Positions 39,231 through 49,896 of a stretch of 64,000 bases of DNA are shown here, piece by piece. Numbering within the stretch: position 1 is the stretch's first letter; every line of letters begins with the position of its first letter. A program made the translations under genes and the position numbers. This DNA is from Vagococcus luciliae (GTDB lineage: Bacteria > Bacillota > Bacilli > Lactobacillales > Vagococcaceae), in assembly GCF_024637875.1 (NCBI RefSeq), contig NZ_CP102451.1, positions 2,049,001-2,113,000 on the forward strand, in the 5' to 3' direction. The notes under the pieces were generated by a model. The model made no database searches, was not told the DNA's origin, and saw only the letters and a list, made by a program, of their open reading frames with translations.

Positions 39231-40613
39231 ATGGCGATATATTTACTAGCAGATTTTGGAAGTACCTACACTAAATTGACTGCGATTGATGATGTGAAAC
39301 AAGACATTATTGCAACTAGCAAAGCCTATACAACAGTTAAAACAAATGTATTAGATGGATACAACCAAGCCTATAACGATTTGTTTTCTGGTGTTAACAA
39401 ACCTCATATAGATAAAGTATTAGCTTGTTCCTCAGCTAAGGGAGGGTTTAAAATGATCGCTATCGGTTTATCTCCTACTTTAACCGCAGAAGCTGCTAAA
39501 CGAGCGGCTTTAGGTGCTGGTACTAGAGTGTTAAAAGTCTACAGTTATGGATTAAAGCCTCATGATATAGAAGAAATAGAACAACTTCAACCAGACGTTA
39601 TCCTTTTAAGTGGGGGAACAAATGGAGGAAATGAAAAAAATATTTTAAAAGACGCTAAATTATTAACCGAACTTTCATTAGACATACCTATCTTAGTAGC
39701 CGGAAATGAAGAAACTTATCCGGAATTAAAAGCGATTTTCAAACAATTTTGTGTTAATTTCTATTTAACAGAAAATGTAATGCCGCAAATCAATCAACTA
39801 AATGCTGGACCAACTAGACAAATATTACGCCAAATATTCATTCATAATATCGTGAAAGCAAAAGGAATGGGTGACATACAAGCTACATTATCTAACGACA
39901 TTATTCCTACCCCCTCCTCTGTTTTATATGCTGCAGAGCTTTTATCAAAAGGAACAAAAAAAAATAAAGGTTTTGGAAATATCCTTATTGTTGATGTAGG
40001 TGGAGCCACGACGGATATCCACTCCATTGGTAGCGGCAAAAAACAACAAACAAACGTCCAATTTGATGGATTAGAAGAACCCTTTAGTAAGAGAACTGTC
40101 GAAGGAGATTTAGGAATGCGTTACTCTGCTACTAGTTTATTAGAAAGTACCTCTTATCAGTCATTTGCTACTTATACTTCTTTTGATGAGGAAACGATTA
40201 AAGAAAAATGTCATTTTAGAAGTCAACATCCTGAATACATTGCTGATACTATAGAAGAAAAAATCATAGATAATACTATTGCAAAAATCGCTATTAAAAC
40301 AGCGATTAGTCGCCATGCTGGCTACTATGTAAAAGAGCAAACACCTTCTCGTAAGATTTATCATCAATATGGCAAGGATTTACGGCTCTTCACGACAATT
40401 ATTGGTACAGGTGGAATTCTTGTTCACAATGATCACCCTGAGGATGTTTTATCAGCTGCTCTTTCACCAACTAATAAGACTCTCTTAACACCTGAACAAA
40501 GTTCTTTATACTTAGATAAAGCATATATACTTTCAGCAATAGGGTTATTATCAACAGTGGATAAAGATTTAGCTTTTAACATTGCGATGAAATATCTTAC
40601 TAAATTAAACTAA
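39231..40613 (+). CDS. GlmL/MutL-type ATPase (glutamate mutase accessory family)
   Basis: A 460-residue protein of the ASKHA ATPase fold. It has the phosphate-1 motif LLADFGSTYTKLTAID, an ILLSGGTNGGNEKNI segment and phosphate-2 motif ILIVDVGGATTDIHSI. These match GlmL (MutL), the protein encoded between the two subunits of coenzyme-B12-dependent glutamate mutase in clostridia and believed to reactivate it. Neither mutase subunit is in the window. It is divergent from the hut operon, whose product is glutamate. The ATG at 39231 has AGAGGTGG before it; a GTG three codons earlier overlaps that site. Confidence 0.82.
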   Translation: MAIYLLADFGSTYTKLTAIDDVKQDIIATSKAYTTVKTNVLDGYNQAYNDLFSGVNKPHIDKVLACSSAKGGFKMIAIGLSPTLTAEAAKRAALGAGTRVLKVYSYGLKPHDIEEIEQLQPDVILLSGGTNGGNEKNILKDAKLLTELSLDIPILVAGNEETYPELKAIFKQFCVNFYLTENVMPQINQLNAGPTRQILRQIFIHNIVKAKGMGDIQATLSNDIIPTPSSVLYAAELLSKGTKKNKGFGNILIVDVGGATTDIHSIGSGKKQQTNVQFDGLEEPFSKRTVEGDLGMRYSATSLLESTSYQSFATYTSFDEETIKEKCHFRSQHPEYIADTIEEKIIDNTIAKIAIKTAISRHAGYYVKEQTPSRKIYHQYGKDLRLFTTIIGTGGILVHNDHPEDVLSAALSPTNKTLLTPEQSSLYLDKAYILSAIGLLSTVDKDLAFNIAMKYLTKLN

Positions 40614-40616
40614 AAA

Positions 40617-40646
40617 AATCCTCCGAGAATAGCTTCTCGGGGGATT
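40617..40646. terminator. Bidirectional terminator between the GlmL-like gene and the 97-residue gene
   Basis: AATCCTCCGAGAA (40617-40629) pairs with TTCTCGGGGGATT (40634-40646) around a 4-nt loop. Minus-strand reading ends in ATTTTTTTA, a strong terminator; the plus side has a looser T-rich tract. Confidence 0.87.
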
Positions 40647-40658
40647 CTCATTTTCTTT

Positions 40659-40952
40659 TTAGAAGTAATTAGTGATAAACGCAACTGTTTCTACATCTAA
40701 TCCTAATCCTTCAAAATCTTTTTCAAACTGTTCTAATTCTTTTGCTTCATACTTATCATATTTATCAACATCATGCAATAGACGTTTAATCTCATGTAAT
40801 GCTCTACGTTGAACATACCATTTTTTAATTTCACGTTTTTTATCAGGAGTATCTTCTAAACTAACTTCTTCATCTAAGTATTTGTCTAATTTTTCCATTA
40901 CTTTAGCAATATCATCTAATACTTTTTCTTCTTTCTTATCATAGTTTGTCAT
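40659..40952 (-). CDS. Conserved-looking charged helical protein, unknown function
   Basis: A 97-residue acidic/basic protein predicted to be almost wholly helical with heptad-like spacing (KVLDDIAKVMEKLDKYLDEE, RALHEIKRLLHDVDKYDKYEAKELEQFEKDF). No signal peptide, membrane segment or recognised domain. It has a good AGGAGG ribosome site and a shared strong terminator, so it is very likely a real monocistronic gene. I do not recognise the family. Confidence 0.75.
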   Translation of the reverse strand: MTNYDKKEEKVLDDIAKVMEKLDKYLDEEVSLEDTPDKKREIKKWYVQRRALHEIKRLLHDVDKYDKYEAKELEQFEKDFEGLGLDVETVAFITNYF

Positions 40953-41062
40953 ATAAATCTCCTCCTAAAATAGCACATTTATTATTACATGGTTAGTCTA
41001 CTACTATTTAGTCAAAATTGAAAATGATAACCTATAAAAAACGGCTATCTATTCACATTTAA

Positions 41063-42589
41063 TTAAAAATCAAAATATGATGTTGGGTTTAAATAATGTT
41101 TCCACATATCTGTACTTATCCCAAAATGTAAATGACTTCCTGTTGAATTTCCAGTGCTACCAACTAATCCAACAATATTGCCACTTGTTACTTTTTCTCC
41201 AAGAGACACACTAATTGAATTTAAATGGAAATAATTTGTGTATAAATCATTTAAATGTTTGATAATCACATAATTTCCTGCAGACGGATCAAATCCTGTT
41301 CCAACAACCACACCATCACTAGAAGCAAGTACAGGTGTATTAGCAGCAATAGCTAAATCGATTCCATCATGATGTTCACTTCCCCTTTGTCCAAATGGGC
41401 TTGAAATAATGTATTTTTCATCCAATGGTAATGTAAAGATGGCTTTTTTCTTTGATTCTGGATTCATAATTTCATAAGTATCTACTTGTTTATTATGTTT
41501 TGTTACACGCTTACCTTTTTTCACTGCTTGATCAAAATAAGTTAAATCATATGTTTCAATTAAAGAATTTAATTTTTCATCATAACGTGTATCTGTCGCA
41601 TATTTTCCTGTTAAAAAAGCAGTTGCTTCTTTATATGACTTAGCTTCCTTTTTACTGACTCCTTTATAAAAGTTTTCATTAGATGCTAGTCCTGACTTCA
41701 TTAATTTTGCATAATCTTCAAGAGATTCTTTTGTTGAAGGGTATTTTCTAAATTTTGCTTGAATACCATATAATTGACCAGAACCATTATCTTCTAATGT
41801 ATAAAAAGAAGCTGATTCACCCTTATATTCGCCTTTTATGCCAAATAAATTATAATTTGGATAAGCTGATAAAGAGCTTTGACCACTTCCAGATTCTAAA
41901 ATAGCTTGTGCAATCATGACTGAAGCATATAAGTCATATTCTTGACCAATTTTTCTAGCATATTCACCTATCTCATTAATGAACTCTTGTGTTGTTTTTG
42001 TGACTGAAAAATGAATTGGTGAATTTTCTTTATTACTAGTTATTTGACTGGCATCACTAAAATAAGTAGCTTCTGACTGAGCAGGATAACTAACAACTGG
42101 TTTTTGCTCTGGTTTTTGTTCCGGTTTTTGTTCCGGTTTTTGTTCCGGCTTTTGTTCTGGTTTTTGTTCTGGTTTTTGTTCTGGTTTTTGTTCTGGTTTT
42201 TGTTCTGGTTTTTGTTCCGGCTTTTGTTCTGGTTTTTGTTCCGGCTTTTGTTCTGGTTTTTGTTCCGGTTTTTCTTCTGGCTTTTGTTCTGGTTTTTGTT
42301 CCGGCTTTTGTTCTGGCTTTTGTTCTGGTTTTTGTTCCGGTTTTTCTTCTGGTTTTTCTTCTGGTTTTTCTTCTGTCGCCTGGGTGTCATTAGGTATATT
42401 TTCACTTATGCCATTTGTTTCATTTTCAGAAACTCTCTCTACTGATTGGTCTATTTCTTCAATAGATTTTAGTTGTGATACATTACTATCTGTTTGAGTT
42501 GATACATCTACTGCATCTGATAAGATCCCAACAGATAAACTTTGACATATTAATGTCGATACAAGCAAGTATGGTGCAATTTTTTTCAT
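41063..42589 (-). CDS. Secreted glucosaminidase-M23 peptidoglycan hydrolase with (KPEQ)n spacer
   Basis: A 508-residue exported wall enzyme. A signal peptide occupies about residues 1-22 (KKIAPYLLVSTLICQSLSVG). Residues about 72-164 are 23 four-residue KPEQ/KPEE units. A glucosaminidase domain follows at about 195-355 (YASVMIAQAILESGSGQSS with catalytic Glu, YPNYNLFGIKGEY). The C-terminus is an M23 metallo-endopeptidase at about 395-500, with zinc ligands in HHDGIDLAIAAN and GSHLHFGIS. It could cut both glycan and peptide bonds. There is no LPxTG, LysM or other anchor. The first codon follows AAGGGG. Confidence 0.93.
   Translation of the reverse strand: MKKIAPYLLVSTLICQSLSVGILSDAVDVSTQTDSNVSQLKSIEEIDQSVERVSENETNGISENIPNDTQATEEKPEEKPEEKPEQKPEQKPEQKPEQKPEQKPEEKPEQKPEQKPEQKPEQKPEQKPEQKPEQKPEQKPEQKPEQKPEQKPEQKPEQKPEQKPVVSYPAQSEATYFSDASQITSNKENSPIHFSVTKTTQEFINEIGEYARKIGQEYDLYASVMIAQAILESGSGQSSLSAYPNYNLFGIKGEYKGESASFYTLEDNGSGQLYGIQAKFRKYPSTKESLEDYAKLMKSGLASNENFYKGVSKKEAKSYKEATAFLTGKYATDTRYDEKLNSLIETYDLTYFDQAVKKGKRVTKHNKQVDTYEIMNPESKKKAIFTLPLDEKYIISSPFGQRGSEHHDGIDLAIAANTPVLASSDGVVVGTGFDPSAGNYVIIKHLNDLYTNYFHLNSISVSLGEKVTSGNIVGLVGSTGNSTGSHLHFGISTDMWKHYLNPTSYFDF
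42099..42374 (-). repeat. 12-bp in-frame tandem repeat, 23 copies (KPEQ/KPEE)
   Basis: An unbroken 12-nt period runs from 42099 to 42374. Copies differ only by Gln/Glu (CAA or GAA) and by synonymous AAA/AAG and GAA-context changes (plus-strand GGTTTTTGTTCT, GGCTTTTGTTCT, GGTTTTTCTTCT). It codes for a charged, proline-containing extended linker between the signal peptide and the catalytic domains. Confidence 0.96.
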
Positions 42590-42724
42590 TTTTCGTTCCC
42601 CTTAATAATTTATTTTTATTGGTACTACATTTAAGTTACTACTAAGATAATAGCTTTGATTGTATTATCATTTATTTATTTAAAAAAAACAAGTTAATAA
42701 CACTAAAAGCATCATTATTACAAT

Positions 42725-42767
42725 AAAAAAGCTACTAAGTGACATGCATCACTTTAGTAGCTTTTTT
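42725..42767. terminator. Bidirectional terminator after glpF
   Basis: AAAAAAGCTACTAAGTGA and TCACTTTAGTAGCTTTTTT form a long stem with one bulged base around CATGCA. It ends the glpKOF transcript 14 bases after the glpF stop. Confidence 0.9.
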
Positions 42768-42780
42768 AATGAATAATTTA

Positions 42781-43500
42781 CTATAGTGGTATCATCATCC
42801 ACACAGCTGCAGCTAACGCGCCACCCACTAATGGCCCTACAACTGGTACCCAAGAATATGACCAATCAGACTCACCTTTATTTTTGATTGGCAACATTTG
42901 ATGTGCAATACGTGGACCCAAATCACGAGCTGGATTAATTGCATATCCTGTCGGACCTCCTAGAGACAGGCCAAGTGATAAAATTAATATTCCAACAACA
43001 ACTGGATTGAATCCATCTGCAAATGTATTTTGTCCAAATGCTAACAAACCAAACACTAAAACAAATGTTCCAATTGCTTCAGTCACAACATTTGATGTAT
43101 AATTACGAATCGCTGGTCCTGTTGCAAATGTTCCAAGAATAGCTGCTTCATCTTTTGTTGCTTCAAAATGTGGTAAATAAGTAATCCAAACTAAAATTGC
43201 TCCTACTATACCACCTAAAACTTGTGCGATAAAGAATGGTGCCACTAAATTCCAAGAAAAATCACCTACTATTGCTAATCCTAATGTCACAGCGGGATTT
43301 AAATGAGCCGGTCCCATAAATCCAGAAATATAAACTGCGATCGTTACAGCTGCTCCCCATCCTAATGTTACAGCTACCCATCCAGCTCCTTGAGCTTTAC
43401 TCTTATTTAAACTAACAGCAGCTACTACACCATCACCAAGTAATACCAAAATCAATGTTCCTAAAAACTCACTAAAAATTTGTAAACTCGTTGCGTCCAT
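42781..43500 (-). CDS. glpF: Glycerol facilitator GlpF
   Basis: A 239-residue aquaglyceroporin with six membrane segments. The two pore motifs are HLNPAVTLGLA (NPA) and YAINPARDLGPRI (NPARD; the trailing Asp marks the glycerol-conducting subclass). It lets glycerol enter for GlpK. It is the third gene of glpK-glpO-glpF, 10 bases after glpO. Confidence 0.95.
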   Translation of the reverse strand: MDATSLQIFSEFLGTLILVLLGDGVVAAVSLNKSKAQGAGWVAVTLGWGAAVTIAVYISGFMGPAHLNPAVTLGLAIVGDFSWNLVAPFFIAQVLGGIVGAILVWITYLPHFEATKDEAAILGTFATGPAIRNYTSNVVTEAIGTFVLVFGLLAFGQNTFADGFNPVVVGILILSLGLSLGGPTGYAINPARDLGPRIAHQMLPIKNKGESDWSYSWVPVVGPLVGGALAAAVWMMIPL

Positions 43501-43510
43501 TATATTTAAC

Positions 43511-45343
43511 TCACCCTTCTATTTTCAAGTCTGATAAAAATGATTCTGACATTGCATTATCTAATTCTTTTGTATAATTGCTCACTTCTTCTTGTGTCCA
43601 CTCAAAATATTGAGACATAGCATTTATAATAGCCTCTTTTATCTTCTCTAATCGATCACGTTTAAATAATAAATAATTTGTACGTCTTAACACATAATCA
43701 ACTGGCGTTAATGTCATCTCTTCTTCAAGCGCATACATTAAACTCATCGATTCTGCTTTTGTTAATCCCATAAAATCAACTTTATCATATGACAAGACTT
43801 TATTTATATTTGCTCCATAAAGATTAGCTAAATCACTAGCTTCTTCTTTACTCAAGCCTTGTTCTATAGCTAATTTTGTAAATACTTCAGTCATTTCTTC
43901 GACTTTTGTTGGATCAAATTCTCCACCTGAGACAGGATAACTCTTAGAGTCAACCAAATGATACTCTCTACCAAAGTTTTCTTTTAAAATTGAAGCAATC
44001 AAATTTAATGCTCCTTCTGCCATCAAGCGATAATCGGTAATCTTTCCACCTGCTAATGTCACTAATCCATCTTTTGTCACATCTAAGCTACTTCCACGTG
44101 ACACAGAAGAAGCAGATACCTCTTTTTCACCACTACTTGTCTTAGCTTTTTTGATGGTCTGTTCAATGGATTCTTTTGACCCTATCCCTGCTTCAAAATC
44201 TTTTACAGATCGAATGACTAACTCTAAACTTTCATCTGACAACGATGCTTTTGATCCACCATTATAATCTGAACCAGCATTTCCAGATAAAAGCGGTCTC
44301 AATCCTGCCCAACTTGCTTCAATATCTTCTAGTGTAATATCTCGTTTAGGGAAACGATTATTAACAACTTTTAACAAATAATCAACATCTTCTTGTGTCA
44401 CTGTTGGGTGCATCAAATCTCCTGTATAATCGGTATCTGTTGTGCCGAAATACGTTTTATTCTCTCTTGGTATGACAAAGACCATTCGACCATCAGATAA
44501 TCCTGTATCAAAATAGACTGGTTGTGTCACAGGTAACTTATCATAATCAACCACTAAATGAACCCCTTTAGTTGGTCTCATTTGGTTTGTCACAGTCTGA
44601 TCTTTTGATAGTCCACGAATAGTATCACTCCATGGTCCAGTTGTATTTACCACAATATTTGCGTGAATTTCATACGTTTCACCTGTTAACACATCTTCTA
44701 CATGGACACCTGATATTTTATGATGATTATCATAAATCAATCCTATCACTTTCGTTTTGCTTAATAAATGAGCTCCATCTTCATGTGCTTTTTTAATATT
44801 TTCTATCACTAATCTGGCATCATTATTTTTAAAGTCAAGATAAATGCCACCACCAAGAAGTTTGTCTTGATTTAAATGAGGGCTAACTTCCAATACTTCT
44901 TCTTTTGTTAGTACACGATTTTCATATTTTGTTCCGGTAACGTGTGCTAAATTATCATATAAATCCATTGCTACTTTTAAAGAAAATAGAGAAAATGTAT
45001 TGTTTGGTTCATCATAGATTGGTAATAACATTGGATTAGGCTTTGGGATATGAGGAGCTATTTTTTGGACATTTGCCCGTTCACTCACTGTATCAGATAC
45101 CACTTCAACATCAAATGTTTTAAGGTATCTGATACCTCCATGTACTAGTTTAGTCGAACGTGAAGATGTTCCTTCAGCAAAATCTTGCATCTCAACTAAT
45201 GCGGTACTCATACCAGAAGCAGCGGTCTGTAAAGCCAGACCCGCTCCTGTAATACCGCCACCAATAATTAATACATCAACCGGATGATTTTTTAAATAAT
45301 TAATACTTTCTTGTCTTGTTTTTAAAGAAAAACTCATTGTCAT
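43511..45343 (-). CDS. glpO: Alpha-glycerophosphate oxidase GlpO
   Basis: A 610-residue FAD enzyme oxidising glycerol-3-phosphate to dihydroxyacetone phosphate. The FAD motif is VLIIGGGITGAGLALQTAASG, with TSSRSTKLVHGGIRYL and TLAGGKITDYRLMAEGA. The segment at about residues 350-410 (GIGSKESIEQTIKKAKTSSGE) corresponds to the flexible insert of the oxygen-using oxidases of enterococci and streptococci, which make hydrogen peroxide, rather than the respiratory dehydrogenase GlpD. Second gene of the glp operon. Confidence 0.93.
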   Translation of the reverse strand: MTMSFSLKTRQESINYLKNHPVDVLIIGGGITGAGLALQTAASGMSTALVEMQDFAEGTSSRSTKLVHGGIRYLKTFDVEVVSDTVSERANVQKIAPHIPKPNPMLLPIYDEPNNTFSLFSLKVAMDLYDNLAHVTGTKYENRVLTKEEVLEVSPHLNQDKLLGGGIYLDFKNNDARLVIENIKKAHEDGAHLLSKTKVIGLIYDNHHKISGVHVEDVLTGETYEIHANIVVNTTGPWSDTIRGLSKDQTVTNQMRPTKGVHLVVDYDKLPVTQPVYFDTGLSDGRMVFVIPRENKTYFGTTDTDYTGDLMHPTVTQEDVDYLLKVVNNRFPKRDITLEDIEASWAGLRPLLSGNAGSDYNGGSKASLSDESLELVIRSVKDFEAGIGSKESIEQTIKKAKTSSGEKEVSASSVSRGSSLDVTKDGLVTLAGGKITDYRLMAEGALNLIASILKENFGREYHLVDSKSYPVSGGEFDPTKVEEMTEVFTKLAIEQGLSKEEASDLANLYGANINKVLSYDKVDFMGLTKAESMSLMYALEEEMTLTPVDYVLRRTNYLLFKRDRLEKIKEAIINAMSQYFEWTQEEVSNYTKELDNAMSESFLSDLKIEG

Positions 45344-45354
45344 CAGTCCTTATA

Positions 45355-46908
<1,554 letters not shown>

Positions 46909-46934
46909 TCATTCTACCTTTTTTTTGATAATAC

Positions 46935-46977
46935 AAACAGTCAATAATTATTTAATTTTAAAAATTATTGACTGTTT
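46935..46977. repeat. Perfect 15-bp inverted repeat upstream of glpK
   Basis: AAACAGTCAATAATT (46935-46949) is exactly repeated in inverse at 46963-46977 around 13 nt. It is not followed by a T run on either strand. It lies just upstream of the likely glpK promoter and downstream of the Mga-like regulator gene. Confidence 0.85.
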
Positions 46978-47012
46978 CAAGTTATCTCTATACCAAACAT
47001 GAGTTATACCAA

Positions 47013-48506
47013 TTATAATTGAATTTTTTTAACAGTCATATCTTTTTTCATTTTACGAGTTGATATGTTCCTAATGAGTTGTATAATATGAGCCATATCA
47101 TAGCTTGTCCCTAATTCTGAAAGTAAATATACTTCAGTATTGATATGCGTCAATGGTTTGTTAGTAATAACTAAATCAAAAGATTGATTATCTTTATATT
47201 TACTACAACTAACTCCATTTAAACAATTAATTTTTTTTATTAATCGTGTAGTGGACACTTCCTGGTAAACATCCTCTAATAGTAATTTCACACCTATTTT
47301 AACATTTTTATTAATCTGACTATCGATTAAAGCTATGACATGTAAATATTGTAATTTAGAATAAGCAATCAGCTGAGCATTGTTCTCGCTTGAAAACCCA
47401 ACATAGTCACCTTCAACTGAGTCGAATAAGTTCTCAACTAAAGGATAAATAACATGTCCTGACCATTCTTTCTCCGTTTCTAAAATATACTCTCTAGATA
47501 AAGATTCAATCATTCCATAAAAAAAGTATAATCTTGAATGAATACGAGATAAATAGTAATTAATTTGACTTTCTAATTGGTGAGATAATTTAAGTGGTGC
47601 ATAATATAATATCAAAGATTCTAAAATATACGTATCAACTAATCCCACAGGTGTAAATTTTGATCTAATAATGGCATACTGATGGTAGTCTTGCTGAGAT
47701 AGTACTTGAAAACTCATAAGAAAACTAAAATGAATCATAGCTTCTTCTTCATCTACCTCAACAGCATAATGTCCCAACAGACGTAATACAATCGATTTTA
47801 GCTCTAAAAACAAATAATCTTGTTCATAAGGAATCATTTTTTCTTTTAATTCTGTGTAAATAGGTGACATAAAACTAATTCTTTTTTTGGAGATAAGTAG
47901 CCACAAATTGATTCGTTTCATGTTTTCTTCTGAAAAAGAGACACCCAATCCCCTCTGAATTGCCTGAATTAATGATTGTTGCTTGAAGGGAATATCTTTT
48001 TGTGCGTAATTATCTAAATACCAATAAAAACAATAGTAAAAATATCGTATCTGACTTTCTTCTCCAATCAACTTTCCTTGCCAAATAGTTAATCTAAATT
48101 CTTTTAATAAGATATTTAATTCTTTTATTTTTCTAAAAAGAGTGGACTCACTAATACCAATGCGTGTTGTTAAGGCTGCTGTTGAGTAATCAAAGTGATG
48201 ATATAAATAATTCATAATTTGATACTTGATTGACTGTTTATATAAGTTAAGTTCAATCATTTCTAATGAAAAACTTGGAGCTAACTCTAAAGACACCAAG
48301 TATCCATCATAAGTTAAGGTTGCTAGTCCTTTGTATTCATCATTAATCCAAACTAAATCAGCGATGTATGTTTCAAGAGATGATTTTGTAATATCAAGTT
48401 CTTTTGCTAATGTACTGATTTGTGACATGCTATCCTTTAATAGCAAATGCTTTAACAACATTAACTGCTTTGCCTCTTTTTTTTCAAGTAGATCCTCAAA
48501 TTTCAC
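47013..48506 (-). CDS. Mga-like helix-turn-helix transcriptional regulator
   Basis: A 497-residue regulator. The N-terminus has a helix-turn-helix (MSQISTLAKELDITKSSLETYIADL) and a second, Mga-type one at about residues 80-160 (LTTRIGISESTLFRKIKELN). The middle and C-terminal parts resemble the PRD-like and EIIB-like portions of Mga/AtxA proteins. The GTG start at 48506 has AAGGAG at 9 bases and overlaps the flavoprotein gene by 11 bases. It lies directly upstream of glpKOF, making that operon a plausible target; this is inference. Confidence 0.82.
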   Translation of the reverse strand: MKFEDLLEKKEAKQLMLLKHLLLKDSMSQISTLAKELDITKSSLETYIADLVWINDEYKGLATLTYDGYLVSLELAPSFSLEMIELNLYKQSIKYQIMNYLYHHFDYSTAALTTRIGISESTLFRKIKELNILLKEFRLTIWQGKLIGEESQIRYFYYCFYWYLDNYAQKDIPFKQQSLIQAIQRGLGVSFSEENMKRINLWLLISKKRISFMSPIYTELKEKMIPYEQDYLFLELKSIVLRLLGHYAVEVDEEEAMIHFSFLMSFQVLSQQDYHQYAIIRSKFTPVGLVDTYILESLILYYAPLKLSHQLESQINYYLSRIHSRLYFFYGMIESLSREYILETEKEWSGHVIYPLVENLFDSVEGDYVGFSSENNAQLIAYSKLQYLHVIALIDSQINKNVKIGVKLLLEDVYQEVSTTRLIKKINCLNGVSCSKYKDNQSFDLVITNKPLTHINTEVYLLSELGTSYDMAHIIQLIRNISTRKMKKDMTVKKIQL

Positions 48507-49806
48507 TCAAGTCATCTCCTTTTCCAAACGCATCGCCGAAACTCAGAGATGTATTTGCAAAGACTGCATGATAAAAATGCGGTAGTTGATTTAATGTCCT
48601 AATATCTATTTTTTCTTTAATCATTAAGGCGAAGGTATTAATTTTATCTAGTACAGGCTCTTTCGAAATAAGTTGAACGCCTAACAAATGATACGTTAAG
48701 GCATTATATACTAGTTTCACTGTAACATCTTTTTTATAAATAGTTGATATAGGTAACGTCATCATGACACTTTTGACTCTCTCATCATATAAAAAAGCCT
48801 CTGACTCCATTAATCCTGTACTAGCTAAATAATAATCAAATAACTTTACACCAATCGTCTTCAACATTGGTCTGAGTATTTCTTTTTTTTCTATCATATT
48901 TTTAGCACAAGTTAAGCTTGTCTGAACAGCATTAACAATCAGAGGTGCGTACACATTAGTTTGAAAAATAAAGCTTGGCACTTGAATCAAGTCTCCTACA
49001 GCAAACACGTCTTTAACAGATGTTTCTAGATAATCATCTACGAAAATAGTATTATCGCTATTAGATTTTAATTGATTATCAAAAATAGATAACTCTGGTC
49101 TCACACTGTTAGCGCTTAACACTAGTTTCTCTTTAATGTCTATAGCATTTCCACTAGAAAAAAGAAGTATTGAGTCGTCAATTTGCTTGACAGTTTCATT
49201 AAAGTAAAACGTCAAGCCTTCAATTTTTCCTGTTGTAGTATAAAACGATTCCAAAAAATCTTTATCAAAATATTTATACAAAGGATAATCCATCGTTTCA
49301 ATCACATGAACCGTTTTTCCATGATGAATTAATCCGCTTGCTAATTCCATACCAGCCTGTCCAGCCCCTATGACAACAACTTCTTGTACTTCAGTAAGAG
49401 ATTTTAAAGTGATTTCCGCTGATTCTCTATCTTTATATGTTTTGATATCACTAAATTCATCAAACATCTTCGATGATTTTTGTGAAGAACCAGTTGCCAA
49501 TACCAATTTATCAAATAGTTTAATGCCATTAGAAGTTTGAATCATTTTATTCGATAAATCATATGATGTCACTTCTGTAGAAGTTAACACTATGATACCA
49601 CTTTTTTCAAGTTCCTCTTTTGTCATGAAATAGGCTTCATCTAAAGTATCAATTTCACCGTTTAATAACATAGATAAACCACTTGGGATGTATCCTATCT
49701 TTTCCTTTTTTTCAATTAGTAATACATCAAATGAAGGATATAATTCTTTCACTTTTATGGCACAATAAACGCCAGCAAAAGACCCTCCAACTATTGTCAC
49801 ATTCAT
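48496..49806 (-). CDS. NADH oxidase-like flavoprotein lacking the redox cysteine
   Basis: A 436-residue pyridine nucleotide-disulfide oxidoreductase of the NADH oxidase/CoA-disulfide reductase group: FAD motif VTIVGGSFAGVYCAIKV, NADH motif EVVVIGAGQAGMELASGL, FAD motif DVFAVGDLIQVPS and a C-terminal dimer domain. Where the family has SCG with the active cysteine (about residue 42), this protein reads GYIPSGLSML, so the sulfenic-acid chemistry of NADH oxidase is not possible as usual. It is coupled by an 11-base overlap to the Mga-like regulator. Activity is unknown; a sensor or alternative reductase are options. Confidence 0.82.
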   Translation of the reverse strand: MNVTIVGGSFAGVYCAIKVKELYPSFDVLLIEKKEKIGYIPSGLSMLLNGEIDTLDEAYFMTKEELEKSGIIVLTSTEVTSYDLSNKMIQTSNGIKLFDKLVLATGSSQKSSKMFDEFSDIKTYKDRESAEITLKSLTEVQEVVVIGAGQAGMELASGLIHHGKTVHVIETMDYPLYKYFDKDFLESFYTTTGKIEGLTFYFNETVKQIDDSILLFSSGNAIDIKEKLVLSANSVRPELSIFDNQLKSNSDNTIFVDDYLETSVKDVFAVGDLIQVPSFIFQTNVYAPLIVNAVQTSLTCAKNMIEKKEILRPMLKTIGVKLFDYYLASTGLMESEAFLYDERVKSVMMTLPISTIYKKDVTVKLVYNALTYHLLGVQLISKEPVLDKINTFALMIKEKIDIRTLNQLPHFYHAVFANTSLSFGDAFGKGDDLSEI

Positions 49807-49827
49807 TTAAACACCCCCTATTCCCGT

Positions 49828-49862
49828 AAAAAATCGATTGATTGACATCATCAATCGATTTT
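49828..49862 (-). terminator. Terminator after the GNAT gene
   Basis: AAAATCGATTGAT and ATCAATCGATTTT pair over 13 bp around a 7-nt loop; on the minus strand a T run follows. It lies 34 bases after the stop of the GNAT gene. Confidence 0.88.
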
Positions 49863-49896
49863 AGCAAATTTTTATCTCAATTAACAATCTTTTATT

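Noticed and set aside
42104-42445. Opposite-strand open frame of Phe/Leu/Trp repeats across the KPEQ region
   Set aside because: It is the antisense reading of the 12-bp repeat; composition is implausible and no start signal exists.
46935-46977. Terminator of the Mga-like regulator gene
   Set aside because: The 15-bp stem is perfect, but neither strand has a T run after it; recorded instead as a possible protein-binding site.
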